A stretch of DNA of 64,000 nucleotides from Streptomyces antioxidans (GTDB lineage Bacteria > Actinomycetota > Actinomycetes > Streptomycetales > Streptomycetaceae). Location: positions 1-64,000 of the forward strand of contig NZ_LAKD02000006.1 in assembly GCF_000968685.2 (NCBI RefSeq). The letters run 5' to 3'. Numbering within the stretch: position 1 is the stretch's first letter; every line of letters starts with the position of its first letter. Shown here piece after piece: positions 1 through 8,375 of this stretch. The translations under genes were made by a program, and so were the position numbers. The notes below the pieces were generated by a model, which was not told the origin of the DNA, made no database searches, and saw only the letters and a program-made list of their open reading frames with translations.

Positions 1-49
1 GGGCGGGGCGGCGGGGCGTGAGCGGGGATCAGCGGGCCCTCGTGCCAGA

Positions 50-84
50 GGGGTCACCGTGGCCACATGAGCCACGGTGACCCC
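50..84 (-). terminator. Terminator hairpin after the sugar ABC operon
   Basis: A perfect 14-bp stem (arms 50-63 and 71-84, loop CACATGA) begins 8 nt beyond the stop of the last permease gene. There is no T-tract, which is usual for streptomycete hairpins. Nothing gene-like is visible in the GC-rich bases 1-49. Confidence 0.75.
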
Positions 85-91
85 TGCCGTA

Positions 92-1012
92 TCAGCCCTT
101 GCTGGCGCCGAGGGTGAGTCCGGCGATGAAGTGGCGCTGCAACAGCAGGAAGACCAGCACCGTGGGAAGCGCCACGATCACCGAACCCGCCGCGAGCAGG
201 TTGTAGTCGGTGAAGAACTGGCCGCGCAGATTGTTGAGCGCGGAGGTGATGGGCAGCTTCTCGCCGTCGGAGATGAAGACGAGCGCCCACAGGAAGTCGT
301 TGTACATCCAGGTGAATTGCAGGGTGGCGAGCGCGGCCAGCGCGGGCCGGCACAGCGGAAGCGTGATGTTCCAGTACTGCGTCCAGACCCCCGCTCCGTC
401 CACCCGCGCCGCCTCCACGATCTCATCGGGAATGGTGCGCATGAAGTTGGCGAGGACGAAGACGCAGAATCCCACCTGGAAGGCGACCTGAACGGCGAGC
501 ACGGCCCAGTAGGAGTCGTACATCGTCATCGAGTCCGACATCCAATAGGGCAGATCGATCTTGGTGAAGAGCACATAGAGCGGGGTGACGATGACCTGCT
601 GCGGCAGCAGATTGCCCGCCGTGAACACCATCAGCAGCACCAGCCCGCCGCGTATTCTCAGCCGGGTCGCGCAGAAGGCGACGAACGAGGCGAGGAACAG
701 CGTCAGCAGCACCCCGGGCACCGCGATGATGAGCGAGTTGACGAAGTACTTGCCCATTCCGGAGTCGTTGAACGCCTTGGCGTAGTAGTCGAACGACAGA
801 TGGCGCGGCAGCGAGAAATAGCCGTATTTCGCGGTCTCCTCGTACGGCCGCAGCGAGGCGTAGACCGCGAGCAGCAGCGGGGCGAGGAAGGCGAGCGACA
901 CGACCATCAGAAAGGCGTGCAGTCCGAGCCGGCCACGGGTCACCCGACGCTTGCCGGTACCGGTCGCCGGGGTCACGGTCCGCACGGGGGCGGTCGGCGT
1001 GGTGAGGGTCAT
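92..1012 (-). CDS. Carbohydrate ABC transporter permease (MalG type)
   Basis: This 306-residue inner-membrane permease is one half of the channel of a sugar importer. After a basic N-terminus there are about six hydrophobic segments, and the cytoplasmic EAA loop reads EAARVDGAGVWTQYWNITLP, the docking site for the ATPase. Its ATG overlaps the stop of the upstream permease as ATGA, so translation is coupled. No ATPase gene is present here. Streptomycete sugar importers usually share the general ATPase MsiK, so that is probably the partner. The divergent alpha-galactosidase points to alpha-galactosides as substrate, which is inference from context. Confidence 0.92.
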   Translation of the reverse strand: MTLTTPTAPVRTVTPATGTGKRRVTRGRLGLHAFLMVVSLAFLAPLLLAVYASLRPYEETAKYGYFSLPRHLSFDYYAKAFNDSGMGKYFVNSLIIAVPGVLLTLFLASFVAFCATRLRIRGGLVLLMVFTAGNLLPQQVIVTPLYVLFTKIDLPYWMSDSMTMYDSYWAVLAVQVAFQVGFCVFVLANFMRTIPDEIVEAARVDGAGVWTQYWNITLPLCRPALAALATLQFTWMYNDFLWALVFISDGEKLPITSALNNLRGQFFTDYNLLAAGSVIVALPTVLVFLLLQRHFIAGLTLGASKG

Positions 1013-1923
1013 CGCTTCTTCCCCCCTCGCAACTCCTGGACCAGATAGGTCACGATGAATCCCAGGGACACGGTCAGCAGGACGACGGCGATCGCGGAGC
1101 CGAATCCGATCCGGCTGGCCTCGCCGATGATGTTGTCGGTGACCAGCACCGAGAGCAGTTCGAGCCCGTTGCGGCCGTGGTTGATGGCATAGACGATGTC
1201 GAAGGCGCGCAATGCCTCGATCACCGTGATGACGCCGACGATGATGTTGACCGGCCGCAGGGTGGGCAGCACCACCCGGAAGAAGGTCTGGGTCTCGCTG
1301 GCGCCGTCGATCGCGGCGGCTTCCTTGAGCGAGGGATCGACGGATTTCAGCCCGGCCAGATAGAGGATCATCACATACCCGGTGTGCCGCCAGGCGGCCG
1401 CCAGCAGCACCATCCAGATATTGAGGTCCGGGTCTCCGAGCCAGTCCACGGGGTCGTTCTTGTTGGCGAGGATCGCGTTCAGCGCACCCTGGTCGCGGGA
1501 GAAGACCAGCTGTGCGATGAAGCCGACGATGGCGAGGGAGAGCACCACCGGCATATAGAGGGTGGACTGGTAGAAGCGGCTGAATCGGACGCCCTTGTCC
1601 AGCAGGACCGCCAGCAGCAGTCCGAAGGGGGTCGCGACCAGGCCGAGAAAGGCCACCCAGAGCAGATTGTTGCGAACCGCGGGCCAGAACGGCGGATAGT
1701 CGGTGAAGAGGGTCTTGTAATTGTCGATGCCCACCCAGTGGATGTCGCCGATGCCGTCCCAGTTGGTGAAGGACAGGCCGACGGAGGCGAGGGTCGGGCC
1801 CCAGATCAGGGCCAGGTCGAGCAGGACGGGTATGCCCAGCAGCACGCCGATGACGGCGAGGTCGCGGGGGGTGAACCTCCGCGGACCCCGCCGTTTGGCA
1901 CGCCGCGCGGTGGTGAGCGGCAC
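1009..1923 (-). CDS. Carbohydrate ABC transporter permease (MalF type)
   Basis: This 304-residue membrane protein is the second half of the importer channel. It has an Arg/Lys-rich start, about six hydrophobic helices and a clear EAA loop (EAAAIDGASETQTFFRVVLP). It lies 12 bp after the binding-protein gene and overlaps the next permease by 4 bp, so the order is binding protein, MalF type, MalG type in one operon. The length is normal for MalF-type subunits without the large periplasmic insert found in enterobacteria. Confidence 0.92.
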   Translation of the reverse strand: MPLTTARRAKRRGPRRFTPRDLAVIGVLLGIPVLLDLALIWGPTLASVGLSFTNWDGIGDIHWVGIDNYKTLFTDYPPFWPAVRNNLLWVAFLGLVATPFGLLLAVLLDKGVRFSRFYQSTLYMPVVLSLAIVGFIAQLVFSRDQGALNAILANKNDPVDWLGDPDLNIWMVLLAAAWRHTGYVMILYLAGLKSVDPSLKEAAAIDGASETQTFFRVVLPTLRPVNIIVGVITVIEALRAFDIVYAINHGRNGLELLSVLVTDNIIGEASRIGFGSAIAVVLLTVSLGFIVTYLVQELRGGKKR

Positions 1924-1935
1924 GGCGCGGATCTC

Positions 1936-3219
1936 CTAGTCGCTGGCGAAGATGGTCTTCTTCTGGGACTCGATGTCCTTGGTGAGGCCGTCGATGTCGT
2001 TGGGCTTGTTGATGAACTGCTGAATGGCCCGGATCATCACCTGGGACGCGAAGTCCGGCCGGGTGTCGCGGTCCATGAACTGCGATATCTGCTTGGCGTT
2101 CGAGACGAGGTCGACGGCCTTCTTCTGGAGCGCGTTGTACGACGAGGTGGACGCCTTGTCGTTGACCGCGATGTTGTTCGGGTCGCGCTTGAGGTAGATC
2201 TCCTCGGCGGCGGGGGTGGCGAGGTACTTCATCAGCTCCTTGCCCTCCTTCTGCCGCTTGGACTTCTTCGCCAGCAGAAAGCCGTCGATCGGCGCCTCCA
2301 CCGCGTCCTGGCCGTAGGCGGAGTCGATCTCGGGGAAGGCGAAGAAGTCCAGATCCTCGCGGTCGGCGGCGGAGAACTGCTGCCCGGGGTGGGGCAGCCC
2401 GAAGACCGCCATACCGGACTTCTTCTGGGCCAGGCTCTGGGCGGCCTCCTGCCAGGTCCGCCCGTTGGCGCCCTTCTGGTGGTAGGGCATCAGCCCGCGC
2501 CACAGGTCGAAGACGTGTTTGACCTTGGGATCGGTCCAGGACTCCTCGCCGCCCATGAGCGAGACATGGAAGTCGTAGCCGTTGGCCCGCATGTTGAGAT
2601 AGTCGAAGGTCCCCATGGCGGGCCAGCCGTCCTTGTCGCCGAAGGCGATGGCGTCGAGACCGTCCTTGTCCATCCGCTTGGCGAGCGCCCGGAACTCGTC
2701 GAAGGTCTTGGGAATCTCGTAGCCGTGCTGGGCGAAGACGCTCTTCCGGTAGAAGACCGCCCAGGGGTAGTAGTAGTACGGCACCAGGTACTGCTTGCCG
2801 TCCTTGCCGGTCGACTGCGCCTTGAGCGCGGCGGAGAAGCCGTCGAAGCCCTTCCAGAGGTCGCTGATATCGGCGAGCTGCCCCTGTTCGGCGAAGAATT
2901 GCATGCGGTATCCGGCGAACCACATGAAGACGTCGTCGGGGGTGCCCTTCAGATAGCGGTTGATGCCCTCCTGGAAGGCCTCGTGGTTGACGGTGTTGAC
3001 CTTGACCTTCTTGTCCGACTTCTTCTCGTACGCGTTGAAGACCTCGGCGAACGCCTTACGGGGCACGGCGTCGGAGGCATTGGAGCCGATCTTCACTTCG
3101 TCGCCCGGACCACCGCAGGCGGTCAGCAGCGCCGGAAGGGCGACCGCGCCGGCTCCGGCCGCGGTGCCCCGTAGTAGCGCACGGCGGGAGATCCGATGTC
3201 CTGACGATGACGGTTCCAT
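1936..3219 (-). CDS. Extracellular sugar-binding lipoprotein of ABC importer
   Basis: This 427-residue solute-binding protein should capture the sugar outside the cell and hand it to the two permeases that follow. The N-terminus carries a twin-arginine motif (SRRALLRG, Arg12-Arg13), a hydrophobic stretch and a lipobox (LLTAC, Cys35), so it is probably a Tat-exported lipoprotein. An in-frame GTG at 3231 would add four residues, but GGAGGGG lies 3-9 nt before the ATG at 3219 and overlaps that GTG, so the ATG is preferred. It is first in the operon and diverges from the alpha-galactosidase. The exact sugar cannot be read from sequence. Confidence 0.9.
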   Translation of the reverse strand: MEPSSSGHRISRRALLRGTAAGAGAVALPALLTACGGPGDEVKIGSNASDAVPRKAFAEVFNAYEKKSDKKVKVNTVNHEAFQEGINRYLKGTPDDVFMWFAGYRMQFFAEQGQLADISDLWKGFDGFSAALKAQSTGKDGKQYLVPYYYYPWAVFYRKSVFAQHGYEIPKTFDEFRALAKRMDKDGLDAIAFGDKDGWPAMGTFDYLNMRANGYDFHVSLMGGEESWTDPKVKHVFDLWRGLMPYHQKGANGRTWQEAAQSLAQKKSGMAVFGLPHPGQQFSAADREDLDFFAFPEIDSAYGQDAVEAPIDGFLLAKKSKRQKEGKELMKYLATPAAEEIYLKRDPNNIAVNDKASTSSYNALQKKAVDLVSNAKQISQFMDRDTRPDFASQVMIRAIQQFINKPNDIDGLTKDIESQKKTIFASD

Positions 3220-3294
3220 GTGCCCCTCCACAGAGGTTCAATCAAACACAACCGAACGCGAGTGAGGGGATCTCACCCGGCCGCCAGGCCAATC

Positions 3295-3402
3295 GTCAAG
3301 GGTTTTGACAAGATATCGAACAACTGTTATCGCAACTCTTCCAACAGACTCCAACAGGGTCTACCGTAAACGCTCGCATGTGACGCAGCCATGACACTGC
3401 GT
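3295..3402. promoter_or_regulatory. Divergent control region of sugar operon and alpha-galactosidase
   Basis: This AT-richer stretch holds TTGACA (3305-3310), a 17-nt spacer and TATCGC (3328-3333), a sigma70-like promoter for the alpha-galactosidase. An inverted repeat GTCAA-N5-TTGAC (3295-3309) overlaps the -35. TCCAACAG occurs twice 10 bp apart (3340-3347, 3350-3357), and ACGCAG-N8-CTGCGT (3383-3402) lies in the leader. On the minus strand, TTGACG followed by TGAGAT after 18 nt could start the transporter operon. Which repeat is the operator is not known. Confidence 0.55.
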
Positions 3403-3432
3403 TACCCCCGCTGAGGACGGAGGACCCGCATC

Positions 3433-5490
3433 GTGCGCCACCGCTGTTTCCGACCCGCGAGCCGAAGAGTCATCGGAGCACTGAGCGCCGGACTGCTGGC
3501 CACGGTCGGCCTGGCCCTCCCGGCCGTCGCCCAGCCCGCACATCCCGCCGAGGTCACCCCATCGGTCTCCGACCCGGGCGCCGCGCCCGGTGACGGGCTC
3601 GCCCTCACCCCTCCGATGGGCTTCAACAACTGGAACTCGACCAACTGCCGCGCGGAGTTCAACGAGGCGATGGTCAAAGGCATCGCCGACATCTTCGTGG
3701 ACAAGGGGCTGAAGGACGCCGGATACCAGTACGTCAACCTCGACGACTGCTGGGCGCTGCCGGAGCGCGACGCCAACGGCAAGCTGGTGCCCGACCCGGA
3801 CCGCTTCCCGAACGGCATCAAGGCCGTCGCCGACTATGTCCACTCCAAGGGCCTGAAGATCGGCATCTACACCAGCGCGGGCACCAAGACCTGCAACAGC
3901 GCGGGCTTCCCCGGAGCACTCGGCCATGAGGAGTCCGACGCCCAGCAGTTCGCCGACTGGGGCATCGACTACCTCAAGTACGACAACTGCAATAACCAGG
4001 GCGTCGACGCCAAGCAGCGCTACCGCACCATGCGCGACGCCCTGAAGGCCGCGACCGAGACCACCGGCCGCCCCATCGTCTACAGCATCTGCGAATGGGG
4101 CGAGAACAAGCCGTGGGAGTGGGCAGGGGACGTCGGCCAGCTCTGGCGGACCACGGGCGACATCAGCGACAACTGGGGCAGCATGCTGTCGATCGCCAAG
4201 CAGAACCTGCCGCTCGCGCGGTACGCCGGGCCCGGCCGCTGGAACGACCCCGACATGCTGGAGGTCGGCAACGGCGGGATGACGGACACCGAGTACCGCA
4301 GCCACTTCTCGCTGTGGTCGATCATGGCCGCGCCGCTGCTGATCGGCAGCGATCTGCGCGAGGCGTCCGCCGAGACCTATGAGATCCTCGGCAACCGCGA
4401 CGTCATCGCCGTCGATCAGGACCCGCTGGGCAAGCAGGGCACCGTGGTCTCCTCCGAGGGCGGGCGCTGGGTCATCGCCAAGGAGATGTCGGACGGCAGC
4501 CGCGCCGTCGCGCTGTTCAACGAGACCGGCCAGCCGCAGCACATCGCCACCTCGGCGACCGGGGTCGGGCTGCCCCGGGCGACCGCGTACCGGCTCCGCG
4601 ACCTGTGGTCGCACAAGGACTACAACACCGCCGGAGCCATCTCGGCCACCGTCCCGGCCCATGGCACCGCGCTCTACCGGGTCTCGGCCGACACCCGCTG
4701 GGCCTCCTACCCGCCCGCCGCCGAACTCGGCCTCGACGGCGCGGTGCTGACCGAGGCCGGGACCGCGGCCCAGGTCGACACCGCGGTCACCGACCTCGGC
4801 CGCACCCCGGCCCAGCAGGTCGCGGTCCGGCTCACCGGCCCCGACGGCTGGCGGATCAAGGCCACCTCCCCGACCCGGGCCGCCTCGCTGCCCACCGGCT
4901 CGAAGCTGGCCACACGCTGGCAGGTCACCGCGCCGACCGGTGCCAAGCCCGGTCCGTACGACCTCACGGTCAGCGCCGACTACCGCTCACCGGGAGGCGA
5001 CAAGGCCACCGCCCGGCTGGTCTCGGCGGTCCATGTGGTGGTCGCTCCGCCCTCCGGCAACTCGTACGCGAGCGATCTGCCGTGGCTGAGCGCGCTCAAC
5101 GGCTGGGGTCCGGTGGAGAAGGACACCAGCGTCGGCGAGGACCAGGCGGGTGACGGCCATCCGCTCACCATCGACGGCACCACGTACGCCAAGGGCCTGG
5201 GCGTGCACGCGCCGAGTGAGGTCACGTACTACACCGGCGGCCGGTGCTCGCGCTTCACCGCGCGGGTCGGCGTGGACGACGAGCAGGGCAGCGAGGGGTC
5301 GGCCGGCTTCGAGGTCTGGGCGGACGACGCCAGGGTGGCGTCGTCGAAGACGCTGACCAACGCCGATCCGGCCGCCGCGCTCGACGCCGCCATCGACGGG
5401 GCGAAGACGGTGCGGCTCGTGGTCACCGACGGCGGGGACGGGGTCACCAGCGATCACGGGGACTGGGCCGAGGCGGCCTTCACCTGCTGA
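3433..5490 (+). CDS. Secreted GH27 alpha-galactosidase with NPCBM domain
   Basis: The 685-residue protein should hydrolyse terminal alpha-galactosides outside the cell. It starts at GTG with GGAGG 9 nt upstream. A signal peptide ends near the VAQPAHP segment. The catalytic barrel begins PPMGFNNWNS. YLKYDNC holds the presumed nucleophile Asp184, and LWRTTGDI holds the presumed acid/base Asp243 with Arg239, matching the Arg-x3-Asp pattern of human alpha-galactosidase A. A beta-sandwich follows, then a NEW3-like domain, then a C-terminal NPCBM-like carbohydrate-binding domain (about 545-685, starting SDLPWLSALNGWG). The divergent importer would take up the released sugar. Confidence 0.93.
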   Translation: MRHRCFRPASRRVIGALSAGLLATVGLALPAVAQPAHPAEVTPSVSDPGAAPGDGLALTPPMGFNNWNSTNCRAEFNEAMVKGIADIFVDKGLKDAGYQYVNLDDCWALPERDANGKLVPDPDRFPNGIKAVADYVHSKGLKIGIYTSAGTKTCNSAGFPGALGHEESDAQQFADWGIDYLKYDNCNNQGVDAKQRYRTMRDALKAATETTGRPIVYSICEWGENKPWEWAGDVGQLWRTTGDISDNWGSMLSIAKQNLPLARYAGPGRWNDPDMLEVGNGGMTDTEYRSHFSLWSIMAAPLLIGSDLREASAETYEILGNRDVIAVDQDPLGKQGTVVSSEGGRWVIAKEMSDGSRAVALFNETGQPQHIATSATGVGLPRATAYRLRDLWSHKDYNTAGAISATVPAHGTALYRVSADTRWASYPPAAELGLDGAVLTEAGTAAQVDTAVTDLGRTPAQQVAVRLTGPDGWRIKATSPTRAASLPTGSKLATRWQVTAPTGAKPGPYDLTVSADYRSPGGDKATARLVSAVHVVVAPPSGNSYASDLPWLSALNGWGPVEKDTSVGEDQAGDGHPLTIDGTTYAKGLGVHAPSEVTYYTGGRCSRFTARVGVDDEQGSEGSAGFEVWADDARVASSKTLTNADPAAALDAAIDGAKTVRLVVTDGGDGVTSDHGDWAEAAFTC

Positions 5491-5530
5491 GACGGCCTGA
5501 GTTCCGCCCCTTCCCGTGGCCGCCCCGGGC

Positions 5531-7129
5531 TCAGCACTCGGGCAGCCCGGGAAGGGGCTCGTCATTCTCGCCGCCCTTGACGTAGACGACGCTCACATAG
5601 ACATCCCGATGGCCGTTGTCATCGTCGGTCCTGGCCCACCACACGTTCGTCCACTTGCCGTAGTTCTCCCGGCGGCCCAGGTTCTCCTGGCAGTAGAAGT
5701 AGTTCACGCCGTGCTTGAGGGTGCCGACCGGCTCACCGCCGTGGGTGTACGAGGTGGCGTCGCGCCACACCTCGCAGTCGTACCGCCCGCCGCCGCTGCC
5801 GTGGCAGACGGGCGCGGCGCCCGAGGGCGGGTCCGATGGAGCCGCCGGGCCGCTGGCGTCACCGCTGCCACCGCCGTCGTCCGGGGTGGACGAGGCCGTG
5901 TCATCCGGCCGCGCGCTGCCCTGCCCGGCCGTGGCGCTCGCCTTGCCGCCGCCCGGCGCGGCGGACTTCCCCGGGCCCGCGGATTCGCTCGGCGCATCCC
6001 CCGTCCGCCCCGACTCCGTGCTGTGGCCCTCGCCCCCCACCAGTGCGTACGTCAGCCCGCCGCCGGTGAGCGCGACGGTGGCGGCCGCGGCGGCGATGAG
6101 CGCTCCGCGGCGCCTGCGCCCCGCGCTGCGCGGCCGGGCCCCGCTCCCCGCGCCCGGCTCCCCACCCACCAGTTGCTCCGCCACGGGCGGCGGGCCGAAA
6201 CCCGGAGGCGGGGCGGACGCGGCTGGTTCGCTCGGCGGAACGGGCGGGGGCGGCGCGGCCGCGCCGCGCGGCGTCTCCCCGGCCGCCACCTCCGCCAGCA
6301 TCCGGCGCGCCTCGGCGGCGGACGGCCGCCCCCGCGGGTCCTTGTCCATCAGCGCGCGCAACACGGGCGCCAGCGGCCCGGCCAGCCGGGGCTCGGGCAG
6401 CGGCTCATTGACGATCGCGGTGAGCGTGGACCACACGGAGGTGCGGCGGAACGGCGAGGAGCCCTCCACCGCCGCGTACAGCGTCATTCCCAGCGCCCAG
6501 ACGTCCGAGGCCGGGCTCGGGTCCTGGCCCTGGGCGCGCTCGGGCGCGAGGTAGTCCAGGGAGCCGATCAGCTCGCCGCTGCGGGTCAGCTTGGTGGTCG
6601 CACCGTCCTCGGGCGCCTCGAGGCTCGCGATGCCGAAGTCCGTGAGGACGACACGGCCCTCGCGGTCCAGCAGCACGTTGCCGGGCTTCACATCGCGGTG
6701 CAGCACCCCGGCGCCATGGGCCGCGCCGAGCGCGTCCGCGACCTCGGCGCCGATCCCCGCAGCCTCCCGGGGGCCGAGGGTGCCCCGCTCGTCGATCAGA
6801 TCGTCGAGCGAGGGCCCGTCGATCAGCTCCATGACGATGAGCGGCAGCCCGTCCTCCTCGGCCACGTCATGGACCGTGATCACACCGGAGTGCCGGATCC
6901 GGGCCGCCGCCCGCGCCTCCCGCTGCATCCGGGTGCGCAGATCGGCCAGTTCGGCGCTGGAGGCGTCGGTGTGGGCGCGCAGCACCTTGACCGCGACCTC
7001 CCGGCCGAGCACCGCGTCCACGGCCTTGCAGACCACGCCCATGCCGCCGCGGCCGAGGCTGCCCGTCACCCGGTACCGCCCGCCCAGCAGCCGCCCCGAC
7101 AGATCCCCGCCCATGTCCGCCGGTGCCAC
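5531..7129 (-). CDS. Membrane Ser/Thr protein kinase (PASTA-less)
   Basis: This 532-residue bacterial Hanks-type kinase has all core motifs: glycine loop LGRGGMGVV, Lys48 in VAVKVL, HRDVKPGN with catalytic Asp146, a DFG and an APE. A proline-rich linker leads to one transmembrane helix (about 341-363, after an Arg cluster). The outer part is a Ser/Gly/Ala-rich tether and a small globular end with cysteines (CHGS, YDCEVW, YFYCQ, LPEC) that could form disulfides. No PASTA repeats are present, so the ligand is unknown. The GTG at 7129 is chosen for upstream AAGG; an ATG at 7114 is possible. Confidence 0.9.
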   Translation of the reverse strand: MAPADMGGDLSGRLLGGRYRVTGSLGRGGMGVVCKAVDAVLGREVAVKVLRAHTDASSAELADLRTRMQREARAAARIRHSGVITVHDVAEEDGLPLIVMELIDGPSLDDLIDERGTLGPREAAGIGAEVADALGAAHGAGVLHRDVKPGNVLLDREGRVVLTDFGIASLEAPEDGATTKLTRSGELIGSLDYLAPERAQGQDPSPASDVWALGMTLYAAVEGSSPFRRTSVWSTLTAIVNEPLPEPRLAGPLAPVLRALMDKDPRGRPSAAEARRMLAEVAAGETPRGAAAPPPPVPPSEPAASAPPPGFGPPPVAEQLVGGEPGAGSGARPRSAGRRRRGALIAAAAATVALTGGGLTYALVGGEGHSTESGRTGDAPSESAGPGKSAAPGGGKASATAGQGSARPDDTASSTPDDGGGSGDASGPAAPSDPPSGAAPVCHGSGGGRYDCEVWRDATSYTHGGEPVGTLKHGVNYFYCQENLGRRENYGKWTNVWWARTDDDNGHRDVYVSVVYVKGGENDEPLPGLPEC

Positions 7130-7253
7130 CGCTCCGCCTTCCCTCGCGCTCTCCTCGGCCCCGCCCGGCCGCCGTTGGGCATCCGGGCTCAGGGCGAACA
7201 GCTTAGGGGGCGACGGTGACAGCGAGTCATGGCCAAACGGTGAAGGAGCGGAC

Positions 7254-8231
7254 TCAGTCCCCGGCCGGACGCGGGCCCGCCGCCGGGCCGAACCCCTCCA
7301 GCCGCGCCTCCTGGGCCGCCGCGGCGGCCGCGCCCACCAGCCCCGCGTCCGTGCCCATCTGCGCCGGAACGACCTCCAGCCCCCGGACGAACGACAGGGT
7401 CGCGTAGTCGCCCAGGGCGCGCCGCAGGGGCGCGAAGAGCACGTCCCCGGCGCCCGCCACCCCGCCGCCGATGACCGCCACCTCGATCTCGACGAGCGCG
7501 GCGGTCGCGGCGATACCGGCGGCCAGGGCCTGGGCGGCCCGTTCGAAGGAGGCCCGCGCGACCGGGTCTCCGGCCCGCGCCGATGCTGCCACCGCCCGGG
7601 CGCTGGTGTCGCCGTCCGGCCCCGGGCGCCAGCCGCCGTCCAGGGCGCGGCGGGCGATGTTGGGGCCGCTGGCGATCCGCTCCACGCAGCCGCGTCCGCC
7701 ACAGGGGCAGGGGTCGCCGTTGAGCTCCACGCTGATGTGGCCGATGTGCCCGGCGTTGCCGGTCGGGCCCGGATACAGCCTTCCGCCCAGGACCAGCCCG
7801 CCGCCCACACCGGTGGAGACCACCATGCACAGCGCGCTCTTACGGCCCCGCGCCACGCCCTGCCAGTGTTCGGCGGCCGTCATCGCGGGCCCGTCGCCGA
7901 CCAGGGACAGCGGCAGTGCGCCGGTGGTCTCGCGGACCCCGGCGACCAGCGGGAAGTCTCTCCAGCCGGGGATGTTGACGGGGCTGACGGTGCCCACGGA
8001 GGCGTCCACCGGGCCCGCGCTGCCGATGCCCACGGCGGCCGCCCGCGACCAGTGCGCGGTGGCCGCGAGCTCCTTGAGCACGGCGGTGACCTGCCGCATC
8101 ACCGTGGCGCCTGACTCCTGGGCGCGGGTGGCGCGGCGGGCCCGTACGACGAGCTTTCCGCTCCCGTCCACCAGAGCGCCCGCGATCTTGGTCCCGCCGA
8201 TGTCGAGTGCGGCGATGAGGTCACGTGGCAT
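7254..8231 (-). CDS. ROK-family sugar kinase (glucokinase-like)
   Basis: The 325-residue protein should phosphorylate a hexose or amino sugar in the cytoplasm using ATP. It begins with the phosphate-binding motif LDIGGTK. It also has the ROK sugar segment GPTGNAGHIGHI and the zinc motif CPCGGRGCVE. GGAGAG precedes the ATG by about 9 nt. It diverges from a LacI-type repressor and the intergenic space holds a perfect 12-bp palindrome, so the kinase is probably induced when that repressor binds its sugar ligand. The exact sugar is not visible from sequence. Confidence 0.9.
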   Translation of the reverse strand: MPRDLIAALDIGGTKIAGALVDGSGKLVVRARRATRAQESGATVMRQVTAVLKELAATAHWSRAAAVGIGSAGPVDASVGTVSPVNIPGWRDFPLVAGVRETTGALPLSLVGDGPAMTAAEHWQGVARGRKSALCMVVSTGVGGGLVLGGRLYPGPTGNAGHIGHISVELNGDPCPCGGRGCVERIASGPNIARRALDGGWRPGPDGDTSARAVAASARAGDPVARASFERAAQALAAGIAATAALVEIEVAVIGGGVAGAGDVLFAPLRRALGDYATLSFVRGLEVVPAQMGTDAGLVGAAAAAAQEARLEGFGPAAGPRPAGD

Positions 8232-8305
8232 AGGTGTCGTCTCTCCTGGTGGGCATGCTGGCGGGCAGGGCGTGTTCGGTGTGCGGCCATAGTCTTCCCG
8301 GCGCT

Positions 8306-8317
8306 GACAACGTTGTC
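8306..8317. promoter_or_regulatory. LacI-type operator between ROK kinase and repressor
   Basis: GACAACGTTGTC is a perfect 12-bp palindrome with the central CG typical of LacI/GalR operators. It lies 75 nt before the kinase start and 59 nt before the repressor start, placed to control both divergent genes. Confidence 0.65.
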
Positions 8318-8375
8318 CAGGGGCTATGCTCGTCACTCCTTCCCCCACGACGACCAGCGACGGGACGAGCGCACT

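Noticed and set aside
92..2923. 943-codon minus-strand frame covering the permeases and binding protein.
   Set aside because: Only its last 306 codons (the MalG-type permease) are real. The rest is out of frame with the MalF-type permease and binding protein, which have their own start sites and motifs.
1177..3174. 665-codon plus-strand frame opposite the ABC operon.
   Set aside because: Shadow of real minus-strand genes, with no ribosome site and no recognisable domain.
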